From contig CAYGZQ010000003.1 in the NCBI GenBank assembly GCA_964354375.1, positions 1-64,000 of the forward strand: a stretch of DNA of 64,000 bases. The letters are read 5' to 3'. Origin of the DNA: CAYGZQ01 sp964354375 [NCBI: uncultured Planctomycetota bacterium]. GTDB taxonomy: Bacteria > JAJVIF01 > JAPKYR01. The notes under the pieces were generated by a model. That model saw only the letters and a program-made list of their open reading frames with translations, searched no databases and was not told where the DNA came from. Every line of letters starts with the position of its first letter. Within the stretch, counting starts at the first letter, position 1. Made by a program: the position numbers and the translations under genes. Below are positions 1 through 8,673 of the stretch, in pieces.

Positions 1-1
1 G

Positions 2-3000
2 CTCGCGGTTGCGTGCGGCGGGGGTGGAGGCGGGGGTGGGAAGCTTGTCGTGGGGAATATCGAAGGCCCGTCGATAGTCAACGAAGGCGGCACCGCCGTC
101 CAGTACCATGTCGACGCAAGCGGAGACACCGGCATCACGTACCAGTGGGCCATTGATCCTCCCTCCGCCGGCTCATTCAAGGTGAACGGCTCGGCGACCA
201 CCGCGTTTATCGCCGCGCCGCGCTCGAACGACACCTACGCCACGATCCGGGTCGTTGTGAACTCCGACAACAGCGACTCGGTTGTGAAGGAAAAGGACAT
301 TGAGATCAAGGACGTGGAGGCGCTGACTGTCGGCGAAATCCAGGGCCCGCCTACCGTGACCGAGAACACGTCCACAGATTACACCGTCGCCGCCGAGGGG
401 GACGCGGGCATAGAATACCAGTGGGAGTGCACACCCACGTCCGCCGGCACCTTCACCAATCCCAAGTCCCCGCACTGTGTTTTCGACGCGGGACCGGTGA
501 CCGTCAACACGTCGGCCACCATAAAGGTCTCCGTCAGGTCCGACAACTACGGTCCCGTGGTGAAGACCCTGAACATCCAGATCAAGGATGCGAACAAGCT
601 CGTCGTCGGCGACATTACCGGACCCGTCGCGGTGTATGAGAACTCCTCGACCAAATACAGCATCACCGCATCGGGCGACACCGGGATCACCTACCAGTGG
701 GCGTGTATTCCCGCGTCCGACGGATCGTTCGTCAATCCTCAGAACGCGTCGACGACCTTCAACAGCACCACCGTCTACGAGGATACGCCGGTGATCGTCC
801 AGGTGACCGTTGACTCCGATAACTTCGCCCCCGTGGTGAAACAGATCGATGTAACGGTCAAGGATGTGAATGCGCTGATTGTTCTGGACATCAGCGGTCC
901 TCCCGCCGTGAATGAGAACACGTCCGCCGGTTACTCCATTACTGCGGGGGGAGACACCGGGATCACATACGTGTGGGAATGCGAGCCTGCCGAGCCGGGA
1001 TACCTTACCGACGAGACCACGTACTCCCCGACATACCACGCCAATACCGTCGATGCCGATATCCCTGTGACCATCAAAGTGACCGTGAGCTCGGACAATT
1101 ACAGCCCCGAGGTGCGAACCGCGGACATAACTGTCAAGAATGTCGTCCTCGTCGTCGGACAGATATCGGGACCGGTGACCCCGAACGAGGACTCAAACGT
1201 TCACTATTCCGCGTCTGCAACCGGCGACAGCGGCATCGCGTTTCAATGGGAGTGCATACCCCCGTCCGCAGGTGAATTCGCTAACCCGACCGCCGCGATC
1301 ACCGACTTCGACACGGGATTCGTCGGGGCCGATACGCCTGCGACGATACAAGTAACGGTCGTCTCGGACAATTACGGTCCTGAAGTCAGGACTCTCGATA
1401 TCACCATTCTTGAGACGAAGTCGCTCTGGGTGGGCGGCATCGAGGGGCCGGATTCGGTGGACGAGGATGCATCGGTGGACTTCGGCGTTTCGGCCACCAA
1501 CGACTCCGGGATTACATATCTGTGGGAATGCGAGCCCGCCGCGGCCGGAACATTCGTCAATGAGGCTTCCCCGTCCTGCACGTTCCAGGCGGCTGAGGTC
1601 GGAGCCGACACGGTTGTCACCATCAAGGTGACCGTCGGATCGGAACACTACATTCCCGAGGTGAAGACCAAGGACATCCAGGTCGTGAACCTGGTGATTG
1701 TCGTGGGAGACATCCTGGGACCCACCGCGGTGGATGAGGACACGGATCACGAGTACTCCGTCACCGCGAGCGGGGACACGGGCATCACATACTTGTGGGA
1801 ATGCGTGCCGTCTGCCGCGGGCTCGTTTGTGAACGGGGATACCGACACCGCGATTTTCCACGCAGGTCCAATATACATCTTTACAGCGTGCACCATCAAA
1901 GTCACGGTTGGCTCGGATCACAATGCTCCGCAGGTCAAGACACTCGATGTCGACATCGGTGACACGGTCGTTCTCGCTGCCGGAGATATCCAGGGTCCGA
2001 CGATAATCGACGAGAACACGCAGTCGCAGTACTCGGTCACGGCTGCCGGGGATACCGGGATTACGTACCTCTGGGAATGCGCGCCCCCTACGGCGGGCTC
2101 GTTCACGGAGCCACTACTGGCCTCGACCTTCTTCGATCCCGTTCCGACCGGGATCGACACTCAGGCGACTCTGAAGGTTACGGTTTCCGCGGACCATTAC
2201 GCTCCCATAGAGAGAACTCTGGACATCAAAATCTGGGACTTGGCCGCTCACGGTTACGCCCGGACCTGGGGTTCCACCGGCTTCGACGGCGGGTACAAAG
2301 TGGTTGCGGATCAGGCCGGGAATGTTGTGGTTGCGGGCGCCTACACGGGCACCGTGGACTTCGACCCCGGTTCCGGGGTAGAGGAGCATAACTCAAACGG
2401 CGATGTCGATGTTTTCCTCAGCAAATTCACCTCCGCCGGGAATCTCGTCTGGGCTCGAACCTGGGGCGGGTCGGATGAGGACAGGGGCCTGGGGATTGCG
2501 GTCAACGCGGCCGGAGAGATCTACGTCACCGGGTTCTTCAGGAATGCCGTCGATTTCGATCCCGGCCCGGACGTCTTCCAGTTCGCGTCTCTGGGAGGCA
2601 AAGACGTCTTCGTGTCCAAGTTCAGTCCGTCGGGCGATTTCCTCTGGGTGAACACATGGGGCGGAACCGGTACCGAAGAAGGCAGGAGCGTGACCGTGGT
2701 TCCAACGGGCAGCGTCTTTGTCACGGGCTTCTTTACCGGCACCGTTGATTTCGACCCGACGCCAGCAGTGGACTATCACACTTCGTCCGGCTATGAAGAT
2801 GTCTTTCTTAGCAAGTTCGACGCTTCGGGGAATTTTCAGTTGGCGCACCCATGGGGCAGCACCGGCACGGACGTCGGCTACGGGATCGCATCGGATAGCC
2901 TTTCGAATGTCTACATCGCGGGGGATTTCAGAGGGCCGGTCGATTTCGATCCGGACGTCGAGGTCTACGAGAGGGTCTCGCACAACAACGGCACTGACGT

Positions 3001-3610
3001 TTTTCTGAGCAAGTTCAACGCTTCGGATGACTTCGAATGGGCCTGGAACTGGGATGCGTATTCGGCTGGTGTCGCGGTCGACAGCGCGGGGAACCCGATT
3101 GTGACCGGGTATTTCGAAGGCACCGTCGATTTTGACCCCAGTCCGGGAGTTGACGAACATATGTCGAACGGCTCCGACGACATCTTCGCCTGCAAGATGA
3201 CCTCGGCCGGGAATTACATCTGGGCGCGCACGTGGGGCGGTACTTCCGACGATTCCGGCGGTATGGTCGCAGCCGACCAGACAGGCAACGTCTATGTGAC
3301 GGGCTGGTTCCGCAACACGGTTGACTTCGATCCCGGACCGGGCACGGACGAGCAGACCGCAATCTATGGCCCCGATGCCTTCGTCAGCAAACTGGATTCC
3401 ACCGGGACCTATGTCTGGTCGCGGGTCTGGGGCGGACCGGCCGACGACGTGGGTCAGGGAGTTGCAGCGTCCGGCAGCCTATGCGTGTATGTGACCGGCT
3501 ACTACGAGTCCTCCGTGGACTTCTATCCCGGCTCGGAAATCGAGATTCTTACGTCGAACGGCTACGAGGATGTTTTCCTCCTGAAGCTCCTATCCGACGG
3601 CTCCTGGTGA
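2..3610 (+). CDS. Large repeat lipoprotein with eight ~92-residue repeats and a seven-bladed SBBP-type propeller (5' end outside window)
   Basis: The frame is open to the left edge, so the gene starts upstream. The first codons read L-A-V-A-C followed by seven glycines, which looks like the end of a lipoprotein signal with its lipid-modified cysteine at bases 14-16. Eight tandem Ig/cadherin-like repeats of about 92 residues follow, to about base 2240. Each opens with a V-G-x-I-x-G-P motif and carries a G-D-T-G-I-T-Y-x-W-E-C core. From about 2260 to the end there are seven blades, each with a W-G-G/S turn, a V-D-F-D-P loop and an F-L-S-K-F/L strand, as in SBBP beta-propeller repeats. The likely role is a surface-exposed adhesion or binding protein on the outer membrane; the ligand is unknown. 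The first GTG inside the window (50) would cut off the lipobox, so I do not take it as the start. Confidence 0.85.
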   Translation, partial: LAVACGGGGGGGGKLVVGNIEGPSIVNEGGTAVQYHVDASGDTGITYQWAIDPPSAGSFKVNGSATTAFIAAPRSNDTYATIRVVVNSDNSDSVVKEKDIEIKDVEALTVGEIQGPPTVTENTSTDYTVAAEGDAGIEYQWECTPTSAGTFTNPKSPHCVFDAGPVTVNTSATIKVSVRSDNYGPVVKTLNIQIKDANKLVVGDITGPVAVYENSSTKYSITASGDTGITYQWACIPASDGSFVNPQNASTTFNSTTVYEDTPVIVQVTVDSDNFAPVVKQIDVTVKDVNALIVLDISGPPAVNENTSAGYSITAGGDTGITYVWECEPAEPGYLTDETTYSPTYHANTVDADIPVTIKVTVSSDNYSPEVRTADITVKNVVLVVGQISGPVTPNEDSNVHYSASATGDSGIAFQWECIPPSAGEFANPTAAITDFDTGFVGADTPATIQVTVVSDNYGPEVRTLDITILETKSLWVGGIEGPDSVDEDASVDFGVSATNDSGITYLWECEPAAAGTFVNEASPSCTFQAAEVGADTVVTIKVTVGSEHYIPEVKTKDIQVVNLVIVVGDILGPTAVDEDTDHEYSVTASGDTGITYLWECVPSAAGSFVNGDTDTAIFHAGPIYIFTACTIKVTVGSDHNAPQVKTLDVDIGDTVVLAAGDIQGPTIIDENTQSQYSVTAAGDTGITYLWECAPPTAGSFTEPLLASTFFDPVPTGIDTQATLKVTVSADHYAPIERTLDIKIWDLAAHGYARTWGSTGFDGGYKVVADQAGNVVVAGAYTGTVDFDPGSGVEEHNSNGDVDVFLSKFTSAGNLVWARTWGGSDEDRGLGIAVNAAGEIYVTGFFRNAVDFDPGPDVFQFASLGGKDVFVSKFSPSGDFLWVNTWGGTGTEEGRSVTVVPTGSVFVTGFFTGTVDFDPTPAVDYHTSSGYEDVFLSKFDASGNFQLAHPWGSTGTDVGYGIASDSLSNVYIAGDFRGPVDFDPDVEVYERVSHNNGTDVFLSKFNASDDFEWAWNWDAYSAGVAVDSAGNPIVTGYFEGTVDFDPSPGVDEHMSNGSDDIFACKMTSAGNYIWARTWGGTSDDSGGMVAADQTGNVYVTGWFRNTVDFDPGPGTDEQTAIYGPDAFVSKLDSTGTYVWSRVWGGPADDVGQGVAASGSLCVYVTGYYESSVDFYPGSEIEILTSNGYEDVFLLKLLSDGSW

Positions 3611-3616
3611 ATCTTG

Positions 3617-3723
3617 AGGGCTCGGTACCTGCTATCCTGAGCGTCAGCGAAGGTAGCTGGTACCGAGCCCTTCCGGCGATTGCTATCCTGAGCGTCAGCG
3701 AAGGTAGCTGGTACCGAGCCCTT
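3617..3723. repeat. Tandem 42-bp direct repeat forming a palindrome
   Basis: A 42-bp unit occurs twice, at 3631-3672 and 3682-3723, separated by nine bases. The 13-bp arm at 3617-3629 is the perfect reverse complement of 3659-3671, and the same right arm recurs at 3710-3722. The block can therefore fold into a long hairpin. It starts directly after the propeller lipoprotein and ends before the next gene. It looks like an intergenic REP-type element and may also act as a transcription barrier. Confidence 0.8.
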
Positions 3724-3811
3724 AGCGGCGCGTTGCAACTTGAAAATCCCCTGTGATACAATGCGGGCTCGATGGCGATCTCCCTGTCGAGGGGCAGGGG
3801 TGGACGGCGAC

Positions 3812-4030
3812 ATGGCTGATAAAGTTTGCCACGGAAATCTTAAACGTCTGAGGGCATATATGGCGGAGGAGGCCAAGCGTCTTGGGCGATGTGGAGGTCG
3901 CGTGCATCGTATCGATCTGGATGCTGTGGCCGAAGAGAAGGCTTGCGCAATCCCCGCCGAGCCGTGCGATCCGCTGGAGAAAGATCTGGACGAGCTTTTC
4001 GGCTCGTCAAACAGGCGTAAACCGTCCTGA
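3812..4030 (+). CDS. Small protein of unknown function (72 aa) with the same motif as the downstream regulator
   Basis: I do not recognise this gene. The frame is open from 3740, but the first residues there are Arg/Cys-rich and run into the preceding repeat. The ATG at 3812 gives a more normal 72-residue protein. It has no signal peptide or membrane segment and is charged and probably helical. A stretch with Y-M-x-x-E-x-x-x-R-L followed by G-G-x-V matches the N-terminus of the next gene (Y-V-x-x-E-x-x-R-L then G-G-x-V). Both also share an acidic D/E-x-x-E-x-F tail to that motif. The next gene begins 28 bases downstream on the same strand, so the two may be co-transcribed and functionally related. 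No clear ribosome-binding site decides the start. Confidence 0.5.
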   Translation: MADKVCHGNLKRLRAYMAEEAKRLGRCGGRVHRIDLDAVAEEKACAIPAEPCDPLEKDLDELFGSSNRRKPS

Positions 4031-4058
4031 CAGCTAACCTGATACTGGACTACTCGTG

Positions 4059-4958
4059 ATGGGGTCTTCGAGAAGCAAAAGAGGAAAGACAGGCGGCAAG
4101 AACCGCGTCTGGGACGATTGGCAGCGTTATGTCAAGAAGGAAACCCAGAGGCTGAGGCAAAAACCCGGCGGCAGCGTGGTAGAGGTCCGGTTTGCCGAAA
4201 GGCAGCAGGCCAAGCCTCCCGAGGAGCGTCCTGAGCATCGCGAGATGCCTTTGCCGGAGGAGTTCGAGGGAAGGCGTCCCCCGGTTCCCGGTGTTCCCCG
4301 CGAAGAGGCGCTGGAGGTCAGCGACGACCAGATCGGCAAGACCGTAAGGCCCTTTACTGTCGAGGACTATAGAAGAATCAAACCTCTAACGGGGGACGAT
4401 CCGTTCGACGCCGCCGGAGAGGCCGGCATCGCGGAACCCATGCCCCAGCCGGCGCCATCTTCCCGTGCCGGGCGCGACGCAGCGGATGTCGGCGTCAAGG
4501 TGCTCGAGACGAAGAAGGCTCCCCGGAAGGCCGCCGAGAAAACATCCGCTCAGCCCGCGGCCGTAACGCAAGCGCCCGCCCTTTTCCCCATCGACGAGAA
4601 AACTCCCAGGCAGCGCGGTCGCAGGAAGAAGAAGACCTCCGACGGCGAGCTCGAGCTCTTCGATTCCGTGAGCGAGCATCAGGCCCTCTCTCGTCAGCGC
4701 CTGACGAGAAAGGCCAGGATGGATCGGGAGGAGCTGATCGAGAAGCTTCTCGACCCGGTCATCAGCCTTGAGGAAGCCGCCACGCTTATCGGAGTCTGCA
4801 AAACCACCGTACGTCGCTACACCAACAAGGGCGACCTCAAATGCATCCGTACTCCCGGCCAGCAGAGGCGATTCAAGCTCAGTCACGTGCTCGCCTTCGT
4901 CAAAAAGCGCGAGGAGGACCAGAAGGTAAGGAAGGATCGGAAGCCTGCTCGCGACTAG
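4059..4958 (+). CDS. MerR/excisionase-type helix-turn-helix protein with long disordered N-terminus
   Basis: The protein has 299 residues (298 more codons after this ATG; GTG at 4056 adds one residue). Residues 1-225 are Lys/Arg/Glu/Pro-rich and look disordered. The last 65 residues carry a typical MerR-like or excisionase DNA-binding fold: L-E-E-A-A-x-L-I-G-V, T-T-V-R-R-Y, and a G-x-L-K-C-I-R-T-P-G wing with Q-R-R-F. Such domains bind DNA in BldC-like regulators and phage excisionases. No integrase or phage gene lies nearby, so a chromosomal regulator is more likely. The N-terminal Y-V-x-x-E-x-x-R-L motif is shared with the small gene just upstream. The target is unknown. Confidence 0.75.
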   Translation: MGSSRSKRGKTGGKNRVWDDWQRYVKKETQRLRQKPGGSVVEVRFAERQQAKPPEERPEHREMPLPEEFEGRRPPVPGVPREEALEVSDDQIGKTVRPFTVEDYRRIKPLTGDDPFDAAGEAGIAEPMPQPAPSSRAGRDAADVGVKVLETKKAPRKAAEKTSAQPAAVTQAPALFPIDEKTPRQRGRRKKKTSDGELELFDSVSEHQALSRQRLTRKARMDREELIEKLLDPVISLEEAATLIGVCKTTVRRYTNKGDLKCIRTPGQQRRFKLSHVLAFVKKREEDQKVRKDRKPARD

Positions 4959-4983
4959 ACGGCCGAAGCCGGATCAGTCTCAA

Positions 4984-5008
4984 CCCCGCGAGGGGATTTT
5001 TTGTTTTT
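4984..5008 (+). terminator. Probable intrinsic terminator after the HTH gene
   Basis: Four C pair with four G around a GCGA tetraloop. A run of six T, a G and five T follows. The stem is short but the T-tract is strong, and it lies 25 bases after the stop codon. Confidence 0.55.
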
Positions 5009-5184
5009 GGGGTGTCCGCCGCCCGGATGTATCGAACCCGCTGAAGCGGAAATGCATCTGAACGGAGAGGATCGGCGGCGGCGAATTTGCGGATAACGTC
5101 ATGCAGTGTCGAATTCCCGCAGTGAGAGTCGACGAAATCGATAATCGCGTTTGTCCCGGGATTTGCCCGGAGAGGAAACCTGTC

Positions 5185-6411
5185 ATGTCCAAAGCTCTGG
5201 CGATTTTTCTGGTGATCATATCGGCGGTGGTCGGTGCAGTCATCGGCGTCGTGCTGGCCGCTAATGTCCTGGGAAAGACGATCGATACGCAGATCGAGAC
5301 GCGACTGGCGAGTTACAGCGGACCCACCGCCCAGCCCGTGTCGACCGGCGGTTCCCCAAGCGGACAGGCCGCTGCGTCGGGGAGCGGCGGCAATCCGGTA
5401 TTGGCGTCCGCGCTCGATGCCGAGGAGCAGTCGGTCATAAGGGTTTTCAAGAACGTCAGCCCGTCGGTGGTTCACGTGAGCACGATTCAGTACTACCGCG
5501 ACATGTTCTTTTTCCGGGTGGTTCCGCAGGAGGGAACCGGCTCGGGTTTCATTATATCGAAAGACGGATATATACTCACCAATAATCATGTCGTCCAGGG
5601 AGCGCAGGAGATAACGGTCCGGCTGGCGGGAGGCGACGAATACCCCGCTCAGCTCGTCGGCACCGACCAGTTGACCGACCTCGCCGTCCTGCGCATCACC
5701 GGGGTCGACATCGCGCCCGAATGGGTCGCTCCGCTGGGGGACTCGGACACCCTCCAGGTCGGCCAGCGGGCCATAGCGATCGGAAACCCCTTCGGGCTCG
5801 ATTCCACCGTCACCGAGGGCGTCGTCTCCGCCCTTAACCGTCCCGTCAACACCGAGGACACCTCCTTCGACAACATGATCCAGACCGACGCCAGCATTAA
5901 TCCCGGCAATTCGGGAGGTCCCCTCATCGATTCCTCGGGCAATGTGATAGGCATCAATACCGTTATCCTGAGCAGGTCAGGGGGAAGTCAGGGGATCGGC
6001 TTCGCGATTCCGATCAATTCCGCCAGGAAGGTCATCGACGATCTGATCCAGTACGGTCGCATGCGAAGGCCGCAGCTCGGCTTCACCGGCCTGACTCTGT
6101 ACCCCGACCTGGCGAATTTCCTCAAGCTCCCGGTCAACTACGGCGTGCTGGTGCAGGAGGTGCAGCCCGGTTCGGCGGCGGAGAAAGCGGGCATGCGCGG
6201 CGGCCGCGACATGAGAACGATCGGCGATGCCTTCCGACGGTTCAGTCTCTACATCGACGGCGACATAATCATCGAGTTCAACGGCGAGAAGGTGACGGAG
6301 ATCGCAAGGCTCGCGGACGAGATTCACCGCATGGAGCTCGGCACGCAGGTGAATCTGGCGGTGATGCGTGACGGTCAGCGCGTCGACCTGACAATGACCC
6401 TGTCGGAGTGA
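5185..6411 (+). CDS. HtrA/DegP-family periplasmic serine protease with PDZ domain
   Basis: The 408-residue protein starts at ATG 5185, after an AGAGGA ribosome-binding site. The open frame to 5101 adds no plausible sequence. One hydrophobic helix (residues 4-30) anchors or exports it. A trypsin-like domain follows with the triad visible as H135 (T-N-N-H-V), D165 (L-T-D-L-A-V-L) and S243 (N-P-G-N-S-G-G-P-L). A single PDZ domain fills the last ~115 residues (F-T-G-L-T-L, then V-Q-E-V-x-P-G-S-A-A-E-K-A-G). Family members degrade or refold misfolded envelope proteins. A low-complexity Ser/Gly/Gln linker joins the anchor to the protease. The length and single PDZ fit DegS/HhoA-type anchored proteases better than two-PDZ DegP. 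Confidence 0.95.
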   Translation: MSKALAIFLVIISAVVGAVIGVVLAANVLGKTIDTQIETRLASYSGPTAQPVSTGGSPSGQAAASGSGGNPVLASALDAEEQSVIRVFKNVSPSVVHVSTIQYYRDMFFFRVVPQEGTGSGFIISKDGYILTNNHVVQGAQEITVRLAGGDEYPAQLVGTDQLTDLAVLRITGVDIAPEWVAPLGDSDTLQVGQRAIAIGNPFGLDSTVTEGVVSALNRPVNTEDTSFDNMIQTDASINPGNSGGPLIDSSGNVIGINTVILSRSGGSQGIGFAIPINSARKVIDDLIQYGRMRRPQLGFTGLTLYPDLANFLKLPVNYGVLVQEVQPGSAAEKAGMRGGRDMRTIGDAFRRFSLYIDGDIIIEFNGEKVTEIARLADEIHRMELGTQVNLAVMRDGQRVDLTMTLSE

Positions 6412-6430
6412 AATCGCGGCATTAACAAGA

Positions 6431-6456
6431 AATCCCCCTCGGGTCGAGGGGGGATT
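6431..6456. terminator. Hairpin between convergent genes
   Basis: AATCCCCCTCG pairs with CGAGGGGGGATT around a short loop, with one bulged G. It sits in the 78 bases between the stops of the protease gene and the minus-strand lipoprotein gene, so it probably ends transcription in both directions. There is no long T-tract. Confidence 0.55.
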
Positions 6457-6489
6457 GGTTGATCGAAGAAGGATAGGTCGCGGCCTGCC

Positions 6490-7752
6490 TCACCACTCCC
6501 CGTCGGGAGCTTTGATCGCGATGTGCGGCAGGTAGTACTCTCTGCAAAGCGTCTGTTGAGGAGAGTAGCCCGTCCTAATGTCTATCCGGAACACCCAGGG
6601 CAATTCGTTGGGCAGGAAATCCGGGTGCTCCTCATGGATGTTCTCGAAGGTCGATGTGTCGAAGTCCGGTCCATTATCGCCGAAGAAATAAGAGTCAGGA
6701 TCACCGGAGAAATCAGGATTCAAGCCGCCGGAGCATAGACCATCCGTGGCAAGGTCAGCGTATTCGGCTCGCCAATTGGTCTTGAAGTCCTCGTTCCAAA
6801 GCTTGACATGCCAATGAAGCTTTGCCCCGTTCACTTCCGAAGGAGCGTCGGGGTCGATCGGCGCGTCCTGAGTGATGTAGAACTCATAAGGCATCGGTGA
6901 ATTCGCCTCGGGCCCGAAGTCGGTTGCCGGGTTTACGACGGGTGTCTTCACCGGCGGCGCCCAGTGCGCGTATATCGCGTACGAGGCCTGAATCGGTCCT
7001 GCGGCGGGAGGCCTGATTATGTACGTGCGCGACACAGTCTTTCCGGCCTCAAACATATGCCTCGTCTCGGTCGAGTAGTACCTCTTGAACGCGTTGATCG
7101 TTCCGAGATTCTCACCGCTGGCCCATTTCCCCGGGTAATAGCCGAAGATCGGCAGCCCCTCGTCAAGGTCATGATCATGAAAAGAGGAGTCTGGAGCGAA
7201 TATGCTCGTCCAGCCATCCAGATTAATGAGTTCTGCGTCTCCCTTATCCCGGGAGGACCACGTCCGCTTCCAACCTGTATACGGCCATTCCGGAGCAGCC
7301 CAAGCCCACAGATCGGGATCCGGCCACCACTGGCTCGCAGGAAACATGATTATCCCCATGACATCGAAGCCGGTGCAGTACTTATTGTCGGCAGGCCACG
7401 GATGCCTAATTGAGATATCAACCGATACGTCCCCATCCGCTGTCAGATGAGTGTTCGAAAGCTTCAGGCAGTCCGTGCAAGGGGCAACCTCGAGGAGTTT
7501 CACAACATTCAAGTGGTAGCCCCATAATCCTGATGCCGTTCGATTAAAGTTCACTTGCGCGTATGAACCATCTCTGCCGATCTGGAGGTCGTACACTCCC
7601 CAGCTGATGTAATGGCCCTGGGCCTGGCCGCTCGGTTGAGCCTTTGGAGTCGTGATATACGACAACTGAGAACTGACGGCATCGGTGCCCATGCTTCGGC
7701 TGCACCCGATCAGGAGAGTAAGTAGGAGTAGAAATAAGAGCCGTCCTTTCAT
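6490..7752 (-). CDS. Secreted lipoprotein, shortest member of the six-member paralogous family
   Basis: The start is ATG at 7752, six bases after a GAGAGGAGG ribosome-binding site. The open frame to 8001 runs through the untranslated leader. The 420-residue protein begins with K-G-R and a Leu-rich helix ending in L-I-G-C (Cys17), a lipobox. It then shows the family module: S-W-G-V-Y-D-L near the N-terminus, a paired C-T-D-C, H-P-W-P-A, and G-F-D-V-M-G-I-I. Unlike its paralogs at 14.3, 23.4, 51.2, 55.8 and 60.3 kb, it stops soon after the shared module and has no added C-terminal domain. Function is unknown; a surface or periplasmic beta-rich protein is likely. The GC-rich leader is structured (see 7811 and 7871). 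Confidence 0.85.
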   Translation of the reverse strand: MKGRLLFLLLLTLLIGCSRSMGTDAVSSQLSYITTPKAQPSGQAQGHYISWGVYDLQIGRDGSYAQVNFNRTASGLWGYHLNVVKLLEVAPCTDCLKLSNTHLTADGDVSVDISIRHPWPADNKYCTGFDVMGIIMFPASQWWPDPDLWAWAAPEWPYTGWKRTWSSRDKGDAELINLDGWTSIFAPDSSFHDHDLDEGLPIFGYYPGKWASGENLGTINAFKRYYSTETRHMFEAGKTVSRTYIIRPPAAGPIQASYAIYAHWAPPVKTPVVNPATDFGPEANSPMPYEFYITQDAPIDPDAPSEVNGAKLHWHVKLWNEDFKTNWRAEYADLATDGLCSGGLNPDFSGDPDSYFFGDNGPDFDTSTFENIHEEHPDFLPNELPWVFRIDIRTGYSPQQTLCREYYLPHIAIKAPDGEW

Positions 7753-7810
7753 GGGAAACCTCCTCTCAGGCATCAGTTGACTTGGCACCAGGAATGCGGT
7801 TAACGCATTT

Positions 7811-7820
7811 CCCCCCCCCC
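7811..7820 (-). repeat. Ten-base G homopolymer in the lipoprotein leader
   Basis: Ten consecutive C on the plus strand read as G10 on the coding strand, about 58 bases before the lipoprotein start at 7752. Such tracts change length by slippage. The 357-base gap 7753-8109 otherwise holds the hairpin at 7871-7912 and no gene that I can support. Confidence 0.6.
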
Positions 7821-7870
7821 GAATACAACCGAGACTTGCGGAACATGATCTTACCCTCCGTTCCCCCCTT

Positions 7871-7912
7871 CCCCTCCCGGACCTGAGCGGCACCACCTCA
7901 GCCCGGAGGGGC
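7871..7912 (-). promoter_or_regulatory. Long leader hairpin upstream of the 6490-7752 lipoprotein
   Basis: On the minus strand CCCCTC-CGG-CTGAG pairs with CTCAG-CCG-GAGGGG, with small bulges, around a nine-base loop. It would form in the untranslated leader about 120 bases before the start codon. There is no T-tract, so it is not a simple terminator. I found no convincing promoter. Confidence 0.4.
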
Positions 7913-8109
7913 TTATATCTACCCTCTATCATATTGTCTTGGATTCCGCAAGGATACCAGTTAAAAAATATTCGGATGGCTTTGCGATGTCCTTTTGGCA
8001 TGACCGTTCATTCCCGACGCGTGCATTTCCCATTCATTTGGATTAATAATCTCCACCCGCGTCGGCGCGATACTAGGATGAGAGCCGTGCGCTTCGGATT
8101 TCCCTGCGC

Positions 8110-8673
8110 ATGTCGCTTCCACGGAGGCCGATCGCTTTGCAGCTTGCCTACCTGATGGCGAAGGTGATGAACGACGAAAGCTGGACCGGCGGGCTTTTAG
8201 TCACCGACCAGCGCGGGCTTCCGGTCGATTTCCGGTACGTGGAGCCGATCCGTCCCACCCGGCTTCAGCGCGTCATCTACGGCGGAGCACTGAAACGGTA
8301 TCTGCTTCTGGACGCGATCGCGGGGACCCTCCTCAAGGCCGCGAACACAAAGGCGGGATGGGTTTTCACCTCGGACCAGCTTCTCCTCGAGCTCGAGGGG
8401 AGCATCCCGGCACGGTTCGTTGCGCTGGGCTCCGACGGGGACGGTCCCACAATGGCGGTCGCCGAGTGGCGAAAAGAGGGGATTGGAAAAATAGCCCTCC
8501 AGGTCACCCCCGGCGCGCCTCCCGTCACGCTGACCTTCAATTCGCGCGACGACGCCGACACAGAGAGGGTCGCGACCGACCTTGCGTCTCTCGCCGGGAC
8601 GCTCGATTTCACGGAGCCGCTGAACCGCGTCGGAGAGGCGCTGATGGAGATATGCCACGACGGGACCGACTAG
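8110..8673 (+). CDS. Hypothetical protein (187 aa), first of an overlapping pair
   Basis: I do not recognise the family. It is a soluble 187-residue protein without signal peptide. The N-terminal third contains L-L-V-T-D-Q-R-G-L-P-V-D-F-R-Y-V-E-P-I-R-P and then Y-G-G-A-L-K-R-Y. The strongly patterned first 80 residues suggest a conserved domain. The middle is beta-rich and the C-terminus helical. The next gene starts at 8652 inside this gene's last codons, so the two are translationally coupled and probably act together. A third gene at 9545 follows closely. Confidence 0.7.
   Translation: MSLPRRPIALQLAYLMAKVMNDESWTGGLLVTDQRGLPVDFRYVEPIRPTRLQRVIYGGALKRYLLLDAIAGTLLKAANTKAGWVFTSDQLLLELEGSIPARFVALGSDGDGPTMAVAEWRKEGIGKIALQVTPGAPPVTLTFNSRDDADTERVATDLASLAGTLDFTEPLNRVGEALMEICHDGTD

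Noticed and set aside
4730-4930. Phage excisionase as part of a mobile element
   Set aside because: The HTH domain fits, but there is no integrase, attachment-site pair or phage gene nearby and the protein is far longer than excisionases.
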